Shown: one piece after another, positions 1 through 6,075 of the stretch
Numbering within the stretch: the first letter of the stretch is position 1
How the letters are laid out: every line of letters begins with the position of its first letter
From: PBB1 sp043749095
Lineage (GTDB): Bacteria > Pseudomonadota > Gammaproteobacteria > Burkholderiales > Burkholderiaceae_C
DNA: 8,642 nucleotides
Assembly: GCA_043749095.1 (NCBI GenBank)
Contig: JAYVEB010000348.1
Coordinates: 1-8,642 of the forward strand
Reading direction: 5' to 3'
The notes under the pieces: model-generated
Seen by the model: the letters and a program-made list of their open reading frames with translations, nothing else
Databases searched by the model: none
What the model was told of the DNA's origin: nothing
Program-made: the position numbers and the translations under genes

Positions 1-1028
1 AACCGCTCGTTCTCGAAGGTGGCCAGATTGATGTTGTCCTGCGCACTGCCCTTGCCTTTGGCCTTGAGTTCGGCCTTGACGGTCTGCAGCATGTACTCCA
101 GGTATTTGCTGCTCGTCTGCCGTTCATCCACGACGACGCCGATGACGCTGTCCGGGAAGCAGGCGTCAAAGTCGAGCACACCAGTTTCCGCAATGTTCGC
201 TGCGATGGTGATGCACAGCGTGCCCTTGGGCCATAGCTTGCTTTGGGCTAATCCGGCTTCGCTGTAGGTTTGCGCGTAGTCGGTGATGAGGTGGTCGGAA
301 CCGCGCACGTCGCCCGTCTGAATGAACGGGTATGGCCCCCCGTACAGCTTGGGGTCGTTGCGGGGGCGATGCTTTGATTTGCCTCGCCCGAAGTCCTTGG
401 CGACTTCTCGCAAGGTTTTCCGATCCGAGCTCTCCGCCTGGTCGCCGACGAGGGACCGCAGCCGGCTGTCGAACAGTTCGCTGGCGTTCTGCAGGTTCTT
501 CTCGGCGTTGGCCTTGGCTGTCGCGATGCCCTCGAAGGCTTCGTCGAGGATAGCGACGATGCGGCGCTGCTCTGGCACCGGTGGCAGCGGGACCTGGACC
601 TCCTTGAGCTTGCCGCCGGAAAGCTCCTTGAACGTGGCGCCAGTCCCAAGGTCGTTGAGCAGATCGACGATGCTGCCAAGGTAGTAGTACAGAAATTTGT
701 GATCGATTCGGCTTCGAGGAACCAGACCTTTGCAGCCTTGGTTCGTAGCCATCGGTTCCGTGTTGATCACCAGATGGCCAATGGGCGCGCGCGAGGACAA
801 AATGACAGAGTACGGCGGCAACGGCCTCGCAGAACTGTTTTGAAGGCCTTGGTCGGTGATGGTCCGATCAGTCTGATCGATGTACGGCGTGGGCCGCCTT
901 CCCATCTCGGCAGGTGTGATCCAGCGGTGCGGCCCGCCCCAGTACTCGGCAACGCCGGTTTTGGGTGTTCCTCCATTGACGACATCGCAGATGTCGCCGA
1001 TGGGCGCCGACTCCCAGCCGGTCCTCAT
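1..1028 (-). CDS. hsdS: Type I restriction-modification specificity subunit HsdS, 3' end beyond window
   Basis: HsdS recognises the bipartite DNA target of a type I restriction-modification complex and positions HsdM (and HsdR) on it. The frame is open for 342 codons from ATG at 1028 to the left edge, with no stop. TRD1 is about residues 1-145 (WESAPIGDICDVVNGGTPK at 5-23; SSRAPIG at 78-84; TNQGCKGL at 95-102). A central conserved region follows, with PLPPVPEQRRIVAILD at 147-162 and a helical stretch to about 190. TRD2 begins near 205, with QTGDVRG at 237-243 and a second SAQDNIN near 328-334. HsdS proteins are usually about 380-450 residues, so probably 50-100 residues lie outside. The start overlaps the hsdM stop as ATGA, the standard coupled arrangement. 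Part of TRD1 is poorer in GC than its surroundings (about 47% at 661-720). The target sequence cannot be read from this. Family certain, specificity unknown. Confidence 0.93.
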   Translation of the reverse strand, partial: MRTGWESAPIGDICDVVNGGTPKTGVAEYWGGPHRWITPAEMGRRPTPYIDQTDRTITDQGLQNSSARPLPPYSVILSSRAPIGHLVINTEPMATNQGCKGLVPRSRIDHKFLYYYLGSIVDLLNDLGTGATFKELSGGKLKEVQVPLPPVPEQRRIVAILDEAFEGIATAKANAEKNLQNASELFDSRLRSLVGDQAESSDRKTLREVAKDFGRGKSKHRPRNDPKLYGGPYPFIQTGDVRGSDHLITDYAQTYSEAGLAQSKLWPKGTLCITIAANIAETGVLDFDACFPDSVIGVVVDERQTSSKYLEYMLQTVKAELKAKGKGSAQDNINLATFENER

Positions 1029-2227
1029 GTCACCAGTTCCCGGATCGTCGCCAGCACTTCCGCGCTCTCAGCATCCAGCGCCGCGATCTCGTCGAGGATG
1101 TCTTGCGGTGTGCGCAGTTCGCCTTCGTCGCCGCCGTTCGGGTTCTTGACCGACAGGTCGTAGGTGCCGATGTCAATGCCGGCCACGTCCACCGCCCAGC
1201 TCTGCGCCGATTCGGCGAAGGTCTTCTGCCGCTCGATGAAGTCAACCAGGTCGTCGTCGTTCAGCGGGTTGGTCTTGCCCATGTTGCGGCCCGGGTTCAG
1301 TTGGTAGAACCAGACCTTGCGTGTGGGCGCGCCCTTCTCGAAGAACAGCACCACGGTCTTGACGCCCGCGCCCTGAAACGTACCGCTTGGCATGTCCAGC
1401 ACCGTGTGCAGGTTGCAGTTCTCTAGGATCAGCTTGCGGATGCTCGTGCTCGCGTTGTCGGTGTTGCTGAGGAAGGTGTTCTTGATGACGATGGCCGCGC
1501 GGCCGCCGGCCCGCAGCGTCTTGACGAAGTGCTGCAGGAACAGGAAGGCCGTTTCGCCGGTCTTGATCGGGAAGTTCTGCTGGACCTCCTTGCGTTCCTT
1601 GCCGCCAAAGGGCGGGTTGGCCAGGATCACATCAAAACGGTCGCGCTCCTGGATGTCGCTGATGTTGTCGGCCAGCGTGTTGGCGTGGATGACGTTGGGC
1701 GCCTCGATGCCATGCAGGATCATGTTCATGATCGCAATCACATAGGCCAGGCTCTTCTTCTCCTTGCCGTAGAAGGTGCTCGTCTGCAGCGTCTTCAGGT
1801 CGTCGGCCTTGGTGGCCTGGGGCAGCAGGTAGTCGAAGGCTTCGCACAGGAAGCCGGCCGAACCGCAGGCGCCGTCGTAGATGCGCTCGCCGATCTTCGG
1901 GTCGAGCACCTTGATCATGGCGCGGATCAGCGGGCGCGGTGTGTAGTACTCGCCGCCGTTGCGCCCGGCATTGCCCATGTTCTTGATCTTGGCTTCGTAC
2001 AGATGCGATAGCTCGTGCTTCTCGGTCTGTGAGCCGAAGCGCAGCTCGTCGACCCGGTCGATCACGTCGCGTAGCGTATAGCCGCTTTGCAGCTTGTTCT
2101 TGATCTCGCTGAACACCTCACCGATCTTGTAGTCGATGGTGTTCGGCCCGCTGGCGCGCTGCTTGAAGCCGGCCAGGTAAGGGAACAGCTTGCCGTTGAC
2201 GAAATCGCGCAGGTCATCGCCGGTCAT
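1025..2227 (-). CDS. hsdM: HsdM, large catalytic fragment of a frameshifted type I DNA methyltransferase
   Basis: This is the adenine-N6 methyltransferase part of HsdM. Counting from the ATG at 2227, it has GGEYYTPRPLIRAM (91-104), the SAM-binding motif I YDGACGSAGF (117-126) and the catalytic motif IV NPPF (204-207, within ILANPPFGG). The 400 residues align by eye with this HsdM family up to the C-terminus. The true N-terminal 90 or so residues are encoded just upstream in another frame (2214-2489); a third copy of a 10-bp tandem unit separates the two. Deleting one unit gives one frame of 485 codons including stop. The ATG at 2227 is created by the repeat itself and lacks a convincing Shine-Dalgarno sequence, so a separate start here would depend on reinitiation by ribosomes that terminate at 2214-2216, 11-13 bases downstream. 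Whether the fragment is made or active is unknown. The stop overlaps hsdS. Confidence 0.9.
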   Translation of the reverse strand: MTGDDLRDFVNGKLFPYLAGFKQRASGPNTIDYKIGEVFSEIKNKLQSGYTLRDVIDRVDELRFGSQTEKHELSHLYEAKIKNMGNAGRNGGEYYTPRPLIRAMIKVLDPKIGERIYDGACGSAGFLCEAFDYLLPQATKADDLKTLQTSTFYGKEKKSLAYVIAIMNMILHGIEAPNVIHANTLADNISDIQERDRFDVILANPPFGGKERKEVQQNFPIKTGETAFLFLQHFVKTLRAGGRAAIVIKNTFLSNTDNASTSIRKLILENCNLHTVLDMPSGTFQGAGVKTVVLFFEKGAPTRKVWFYQLNPGRNMGKTNPLNDDDLVDFIERQKTFAESAQSWAVDVAGIDIGTYDLSVKNPNGGDEGELRTPQDILDEIAALDAESAEVLATIRELVT

Positions 2228-2240
2228 CGCCGGTCATCGC
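2212..2240. repeat. 10-bp tandem repeat, about 2.9 copies, breaking hsdM
   Basis: Units GGTCATCGCC at 2212-2221 and 2222-2231 are identical, and a third lies at 2232-2240 with nine bases matching before the sequence diverges. On the coding strand the unit reads as ACCGGCGATG. Ten is not a multiple of three, so each gain or loss of a unit changes the frame. Two units would read MTGDDLRDF in frame and the present three do not. Each unit carries an ATG, in three different frames. Slipped-strand mispairing is the simplest origin. Confidence 0.93.
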
Positions 2241-2489
2241 GGCGTTGTGGTCGAGCTTGCCGTCAGCGGTCTTGGGCGCGGCCCAGTGTTCCCACCGAAA
2301 GTCGCCAGCCAGGATGTGCGCGTAGCCCTTGCCTTCCAGCGCGGCCTCGGCGGCCTTGTCGGATTCGAGTGCGTCGAGGTACTTCAGGAACAGCAGCCAG
2401 GACGACTGCTCGGTGTAGTCCAGCTCGCTGGTGCAGCCTGCATCCTTGTGCAGGATGTCGTCGATGTTCTTGAAGGTTTGCTCGAACAC
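2214..2489 (-). pseudogene. hsdM: HsdM N-terminal fragment, ended early by a 10-bp frameshift
   Basis: The 91-residue product matches the N-terminal helical domain of HsdM (FEQTFKNIDDIL at 2-13, TELDYTEQ-like SELDYTEQSSWLLFLKYLD near 21-39), which helps bind HsdS and DNA. It reads normally to HNAAMTGDD, then goes out of frame to RR and a TGA at 2216-2214. The expected continuation, MTGDDLRDFVN, is found in the next frame, so this is one gene broken by an extra 10-bp unit, not two genes. The likely start is GTG at 2489, the position expected for this family (M-FEQ). The frame stays open upstream without an ATG, so a different start cannot be excluded. No clear ribosome binding site or promoter is visible, and the preceding glycosyltransferase ends only 58 bases away, so expression may depend on readthrough. 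Confidence 0.85.
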
Positions 2490-2547
2490 GGTGCGGTCGT
2501 CTCGCTGGCAATGGAGGGCGTGCCATTCTGGACGAGCTTGGCTGCGT

Positions 2548-3639
2548 TCAACGGCCCGTCGTCAGCAACCGGTCATACAGCGAAAGATACGCCCCCACGA
2601 TCGCAGGTTTGCTGAAATTCGCCTGCAGGAATTGCCGGCCGGCCTCGCCAAATGCCGCGCGTTGCAACGGGGTGGCGGCCAGCATGTCCTGGATGCGCCC
2701 TGCCAATTCATCAGGCGCCTGGATCGGCGACAGCAGTCCGGTGCGGCCGTCGTCGATCAGTTCGGTCGCGCCGGGGGTTCGTGTGCTGACCACCGGCAGG
2801 CCGTGGTTCCAGGCTTCCAGGATCACATTGCCCAGGGTTTCCTTGCGCGACGGGCAGATGAACACATCAGTCAGGCCGTAGAAGGCGTCGGGCGGGTCCT
2901 GCCAGCCCAGCCAGCGCACCCGGCTTTCCAGCTGCAGCTGCGCGGTGAGGGATTTCAGCTCGGCATCCAGCGGCCCGGTACCGGCGATCAGCAGCACCCA
3001 TGGCCTGCCACCGATCTCCCGGGGCAGCAGCGCGGCGGCTCTCAACAGGTCGTCGAAGCCCTTGATGTCGATCAGCCGGCCCAGCGTGAACAGCACCCAG
3101 GCGTCGTCGGGAATGGCCCAGTCGGCGCGCAAGGCCTGCACCTGCTGCGGCGAGGCCACGACCGGGTCAGGCACGAAGTTGCCGATGTGGAACACCCGCT
3201 CGGCCGGCAGGCCGGACTTCACCAGGTAATCGCACAGGCCTTTGGTGTTGCCGACCCAGGCATGGGCATGGCGGTAGTACCCGTCGATCTTGTAGTAGCC
3301 GCCCAGCCGGGCGATGTGAACGGCGCGGGTGGTGGCGGGCAGTCGGGTCAGCCGGGTCGCGCGGCCCATGTAGGTCTGCACGATGCAAGGCTCGCGCTGC
3401 GCCACCAGCGCGCGCAGCCGCCACACCGTCCAGGCGTCGAAACTGTTGGCAAACGGGAAATGAATCTGTGGCACATCGTCGTCGGCCAGCGCCTGCGCCA
3501 CGGGGCTGCCCACGCGGTTGATGGCGGTCACGCCCTGGCCAGCTTCGCGCAGGGCCCGGATCAGCCGCACGTAGAACTGATCGGCCCCGCCGAATTGCCG
3601 CCCCCCCAGCACGTGGATGGAGGCCGGGTGATCAGGCAT
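2548..3639 (-). CDS. Glycosyltransferase family 4 (GT-B fold)
   Basis: A retaining glycosyltransferase of 363 residues that would transfer a sugar from a nucleotide-sugar donor in the cytoplasm, probably to a glycan or lipid-linked acceptor. The N-terminal acceptor domain begins with HVLGGRQFGGADQF (9-22), the glycine-rich loop typical of GT4. The C-terminal donor domain begins near 180 with FTLGRLIDIKGFDDLL (184-199), followed by LIAGTGPLDAEL (217-228), and has the EX7E motif at E267-E275 within SRKETLGNVILEAW, then PVVSTRTPGATELI (282-295). The start chosen is ATG at 3639, which overlaps the end of the deacetylase gene by 8 bases (ATGCCTGA); a longer frame from 3708 would read 69 bases of the deacetylase and has no family similarity. 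The overlap implies translational coupling. No signal peptide or membrane segment. Donor and acceptor cannot be predicted. Confidence 0.92.
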   Translation of the reverse strand: MPDHPASIHVLGGRQFGGADQFYVRLIRALREAGQGVTAINRVGSPVAQALADDDVPQIHFPFANSFDAWTVWRLRALVAQREPCIVQTYMGRATRLTRLPATTRAVHIARLGGYYKIDGYYRHAHAWVGNTKGLCDYLVKSGLPAERVFHIGNFVPDPVVASPQQVQALRADWAIPDDAWVLFTLGRLIDIKGFDDLLRAAALLPREIGGRPWVLLIAGTGPLDAELKSLTAQLQLESRVRWLGWQDPPDAFYGLTDVFICPSRKETLGNVILEAWNHGLPVVSTRTPGATELIDDGRTGLLSPIQAPDELAGRIQDMLAATPLQRAAFGEAGRQFLQANFSKPAIVGAYLSLYDRLLTTGR

Positions 3640-4378
3640 AGCGGTCTTTGCGGCGGTTCTTGACCAGCAGCTTCCAGGCGAAGCCGAACAGGTCGTCGCC
3701 ATAGGCAATCGCCTTGCGGGGGATCTCGAAGCGGTTCGGGGCGGTGTTGGCGGTGCCGCGGCTGCAGGTCAGCGCGGCCTGGTAGCCGGCCTGGGCCACC
3801 GCATCGCGCACGGCCGGGTTGTAGTCGCCATACGGATACGCAAAAAAAGCCACCGCCTCGCCCAGCGACTGCTCCAGCGCGGCCTTGCTGTCGGCAATCT
3901 CGCGCCAGACTTCAATGGCGCCAAGCTGGCTCAGGCGCGGATGGCTGACGGTGTGCGAGCCGATCTCGACCTGGGCCGAGCGCAGCTCCCGCAGCCGCTG
4001 CGTTGACAGCAAAGGTGAGTTGTGCCCACCGTTGCTGAGCCAGCGCGCCGATTGACCCAGCAGGCCCGACACCGCGAACAGCACCGACGGGTAGCCGAAT
4101 TCCGCCATCACCGGCAAGGCATGCTCGGCAAAATTCTCATAGCCATCATCGAAGCTGAGGACGACCGAGCGGCCCGCGAGCGGCTGGCCTTCAAACAGCG
4201 CAGCCTCGGCTTCGCGCAGGCTGATGACACGACAGCCCAGTGTTTTCAACAGGCCCATCTGGGCGCGGAAGCGCCCGACATCACAAAAGCTGGAGCGGTG
4301 CTGCGTCGGCTCGGCGAAACGGCCGACCTGGTGGTACATCAGCACCGATATCGGCGGGGCGGGGTTCGGTGCATCCAT
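3632..4378 (-). CDS. NodB-type polysaccharide deacetylase (carbohydrate esterase 4)
   Basis: A 248-residue metal-dependent deacetylase predicted to remove N- or O-acetyl groups from a glycan. NodB-fold motifs are in order: LMYHQV (13-18), motif 1 SFDDGY (75-80, with D77 and D78), motif 2 HTVSHP (142-147, metal-binding H142 and H146) and motif 3 FAYPYGDYNP (179-188). There is no signal peptide or membrane segment, so it may act in the cytoplasm on a precursor, as NodB does, rather than on exported polymer. The ATG at 4378 gives the usual length just before the YHQV motif; the frame runs open to 4753 but that extension overlaps the hydroxylase gene and is arginine/proline-rich shadow sequence. 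No strong ribosome binding site is visible. The spacer to the upstream hydroxylase gene is 55 bases, and the gene overlaps the glycosyltransferase by 8 bases, so the three form one likely operon. Substrate unknown. Confidence 0.92.
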   Translation of the reverse strand: MDAPNPAPPISVLMYHQVGRFAEPTQHRSSFCDVGRFRAQMGLLKTLGCRVISLREAEAALFEGQPLAGRSVVLSFDDGYENFAEHALPVMAEFGYPSVLFAVSGLLGQSARWLSNGGHNSPLLSTQRLRELRSAQVEIGSHTVSHPRLSQLGAIEVWREIADSKAALEQSLGEAVAFFAYPYGDYNPAVRDAVAQAGYQAALTCSRGTANTAPNRFEIPRKAIAYGDDLFGFAWKLLVKNRRKDRYA

Positions 4379-4433
4379 CAGGTCGATGACCGCCCAGACC
4401 AGCCGGGGTTCGAGCAACGCGGGGTGAGCGCGG

Positions 4434-5582
4434 TCAATCGGCGCGGCCAAGCGGTGGCATCGACGATCCCCGGCCGCCCTCCACAGCGTCCTGCATGTGC
4501 TGATCGGTGCGCGTGGCACGCGGCCGTCTTTCAAGCAGCCAGCCGACGCCACAGAGCGGGACGATGAGCACGGCCATCCACAGGATCCGGGATGTGCTGT
4601 CCATCGTCTCGGCGTCCCACAGAAAGAAGCCGCAGCCGGCGGCGGTGGCCAGGAAGAGCGCGATGGCGGCGGCCCGTGCCGCGCCGGTAGCCGGTGGGTC
4701 GAAGCGCTCACGCACCGTGCTGGACGGCGCCTGCGGGAAGCGCTGCGCGACATCGGCCGGCCGCCAGCCGGGTGGCATGAACCAGACCTTCAGCTTGTCC
4801 TGCCAGCGTCGGGCATGCCAGGCATCGTGTGCCAGGGCTGCATACACCCGGACGACCGCACGCAGCGGGTTGAAGCTGCGCAGCGGGGTGCGCGTGCCGT
4901 ACACGCAGGGCTCGGTCTCGACCGCGTAGCTGCCGAACAAACGATCCCACAGAACGAACAGGCCGCCGTAGTTGTGGTCGATGTAGCAGTCGTTGACGGC
5001 ATGGTGCACACGGTGGTTCGACGGCGTGGTGAGCACACCATCGAGCCAGCCCAGCTTGCCCACCTGCTCGGTGTGCGCCCAGATCTGGTAGTACTGGACG
5101 AAGAGGTAGCTGAAGCCGAAGATTTCCGGTGGCACGCCGACGAAGGCCATCGGCAGGTAGAACGGCCAGCCCAGCAGCGCGTTCTGGCTTTCCTGGCGCA
5201 GCGCGGTGCAGATGTTCAGCTCCTCGCTCTGGTGATGCACCGCATGGGCGGCCCAGAAGACGGCGATCTCGTGGCCGGCCCGGTGCAGCCAGTATTCGCA
5301 GAAGTCGAACAGCACCACCGCGACGGCAAAGCCATACCAGCTGTGCCAGAACGGCGCGTCGGCCTGGTGGCCCAGCGTCGTGAACACCAGCGCGTAGATG
5401 CCGATCTGCAGCAGCGGCGTGCAGGCCGACATCAGCTGGCTGATCAGCCCCTGGCTCAGGCTGGCCAGCGTGTCATTGGTGCGGTAGGTCTTGCGCCCGC
5501 GCCGGATGCTGACCACCATTTCGAGCACAACGGCCAGCGCCAGGAAGGGGATCGTCCAGATGACTGCCTGTTCCATGTCCAT
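4434..5582 (-). CDS. Sterol desaturase / fatty acid hydroxylase family membrane protein
   Basis: An integral membrane di-iron oxygenase of 382 residues, predicted to hydroxylate or desaturate a lipid or similar hydrophobic substrate. The histidine clusters are complete: HRAGH (100-104), HAVHH (113-117), H170 in IWAHTEQ, NHRVHH (189-194) and H203 in IDHNYGG. Hydrophobic segments lie near 7-26, 50-70, 82-96 and 138-160. A C-terminal extension after about residue 265 adds two more (about 303-322 and 332-350), making it longer than a minimal family member of roughly 250-300 residues and more like alkylglycerol-monooxygenase-type relatives. ATG at 5582 and a second in-frame ATG at 5576 are both possible; neither has a strong Shine-Dalgarno sequence. 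It appears to be the first gene of a cassette with the deacetylase and glycosyltransferase. Despite the family name, a sterol substrate is not implied. Confidence 0.92.
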   Translation of the reverse strand: MDMEQAVIWTIPFLALAVVLEMVVSIRRGRKTYRTNDTLASLSQGLISQLMSACTPLLQIGIYALVFTTLGHQADAPFWHSWYGFAVAVVLFDFCEYWLHRAGHEIAVFWAAHAVHHQSEELNICTALRQESQNALLGWPFYLPMAFVGVPPEIFGFSYLFVQYYQIWAHTEQVGKLGWLDGVLTTPSNHRVHHAVNDCYIDHNYGGLFVLWDRLFGSYAVETEPCVYGTRTPLRSFNPLRAVVRVYAALAHDAWHARRWQDKLKVWFMPPGWRPADVAQRFPQAPSSTVRERFDPPATGAARAAAIALFLATAAGCGFFLWDAETMDSTSRILWMAVLIVPLCGVGWLLERRPRATRTDQHMQDAVEGGRGSSMPPLGRAD

Positions 5583-5617
5583 GGTGTGTATGCGATGAGA
5601 GGGTGTTGAAAGGTTGA

Positions 5618-5647
5618 ATCAGACGATGCGCCACTGCGTGACGTCAA
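5618..5647 (-). promoter_or_regulatory. Candidate sigma-70 promoter for the hydroxylase-deacetylase-glycosyltransferase cassette
   Basis: On the minus strand, TTGACG (5647-5642, 5 of 6 consensus matches) is followed after 18 bases by TCTGAT (5623-5618, 4 of 6). It would place the transcript start near 5611, about 29 bases before the ATG at 5582. It lies in the only gap (61 bases) between the adhesin-like gene and the cassette, where a promoter is expected. An 8-bp palindrome, TGACGTCA (5639-5646), overlaps the -35 box and could be an operator, though it may be chance. Confidence 0.4.
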
Positions 5648-6075
5648 GGCAGATGGCAGGCGAATTTTCGCAGGGCGGCGCCGACGGAGCCCGGTGGCAA
5701 CGCTGTCCATTCTCCCAGCGCGTTGTTGGTGTAGACCGCTTCACCCCAGCCCGTATATTCGGTGTGGCGGCTGAACACCAGATTACGGCTGCGCTCCTCG
5801 ACGCAGTCGTACTCGATCTGCTGCTTCGACGAAAAGAATTCCTTGCCGTCGGCGGTCTTGCGGGCCTGGGTGTAGTTGATCACGCTCCACATCGTCGCGC
5901 GGCCGGTGCTGCGGATGACGTTGCCCGGATCGGCCAGCACCGTCACCACGCCATCGCCGCGCACCCGCACCCAGGCGGCCGACGCTGTGCCGGCCGCGCA
6001 GGCCAGCAGCACGCCCAGCAGCCACCCTCTGGCGAGCCCGGTTCCCGGTCGCAGCGTCATCAGCGGGCCCGTCAT
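5644..6075 (-). CDS. Surface-adhesin protein E-like exported protein
   Basis: A small exported protein of 143 residues from ATG at 6075. The N-terminus has a basic stretch, a hydrophobic core (WLLGVLLACAAG, 18-29) and a probable signal peptidase I site ASA|AW after residue 33. LLAC at 23-26 is a weak lipobox, so a lipoprotein is possible. The mature part is about 110 residues and fits the surface-adhesin-E-like pattern: W63 and N67 in MWSVINYTQ, SSKQQIEYDC (82-91), EYTGWGEAV (106-114) and W123 in GEWTALPPGS, then AALRKFAC. Cysteines C91 and C140 could form a disulfide. ATG at 6075 shares one base with the aminotransferase stop (TGATGA), implying coupled translation. A second ATG at 6060 is a reasonable alternative that gives a more typical signal peptide. 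Family assigned from pattern memory; function in Burkholderiales is generally unknown. Confidence 0.8.
   Translation of the reverse strand: MTGPLMTLRPGTGLARGWLLGVLLACAAGTASAAWVRVRGDGVVTVLADPGNVIRSTGRATMWSVINYTQARKTADGKEFFSSKQQIEYDCVEERSRNLVFSRHTEYTGWGEAVYTNNALGEWTALPPGSVGAALRKFACHLP

Noticed and set aside
248..679. A 143-codon minus-strand frame rich in serine and arginine.
   Set aside because: It lies in the wrong frame over hsdS; the hsdS frame through the same bases has both conserved HsdS regions.
2212..2240. Short CRISPR-like array.
   Set aside because: The units are 10 bp and directly adjacent, without spacers; this is a simple tandem repeat inside a gene.
2431..3663. A long open frame on the plus strand (410 codons) opposite the glycosyltransferase.
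   Set aside because: It is rich in Q, G, H and R and has no domain motif; it mirrors the codon pattern of the clear GT4 gene on the other strand, as expected in GC-rich DNA.
4379..4433. A separate promoter for the deacetylase in the 55-base spacer.
   Set aside because: TTGACC occurs at the hydroxylase stop, but I see no -10 box at a suitable distance in this GC-rich spacer.
4379..4753. N-terminal extension of 125 codons to the deacetylase.
   Set aside because: It overlaps the hydroxylase gene, is arginine/proline-rich and unlike the family; the ATG at 4378 gives the normal length.
4497..5609. A 370-codon plus-strand open frame opposite the hydroxylase gene.
   Set aside because: Composition is that of an antisense shadow, with no recognisable fold, while the minus strand encodes complete histidine motifs.
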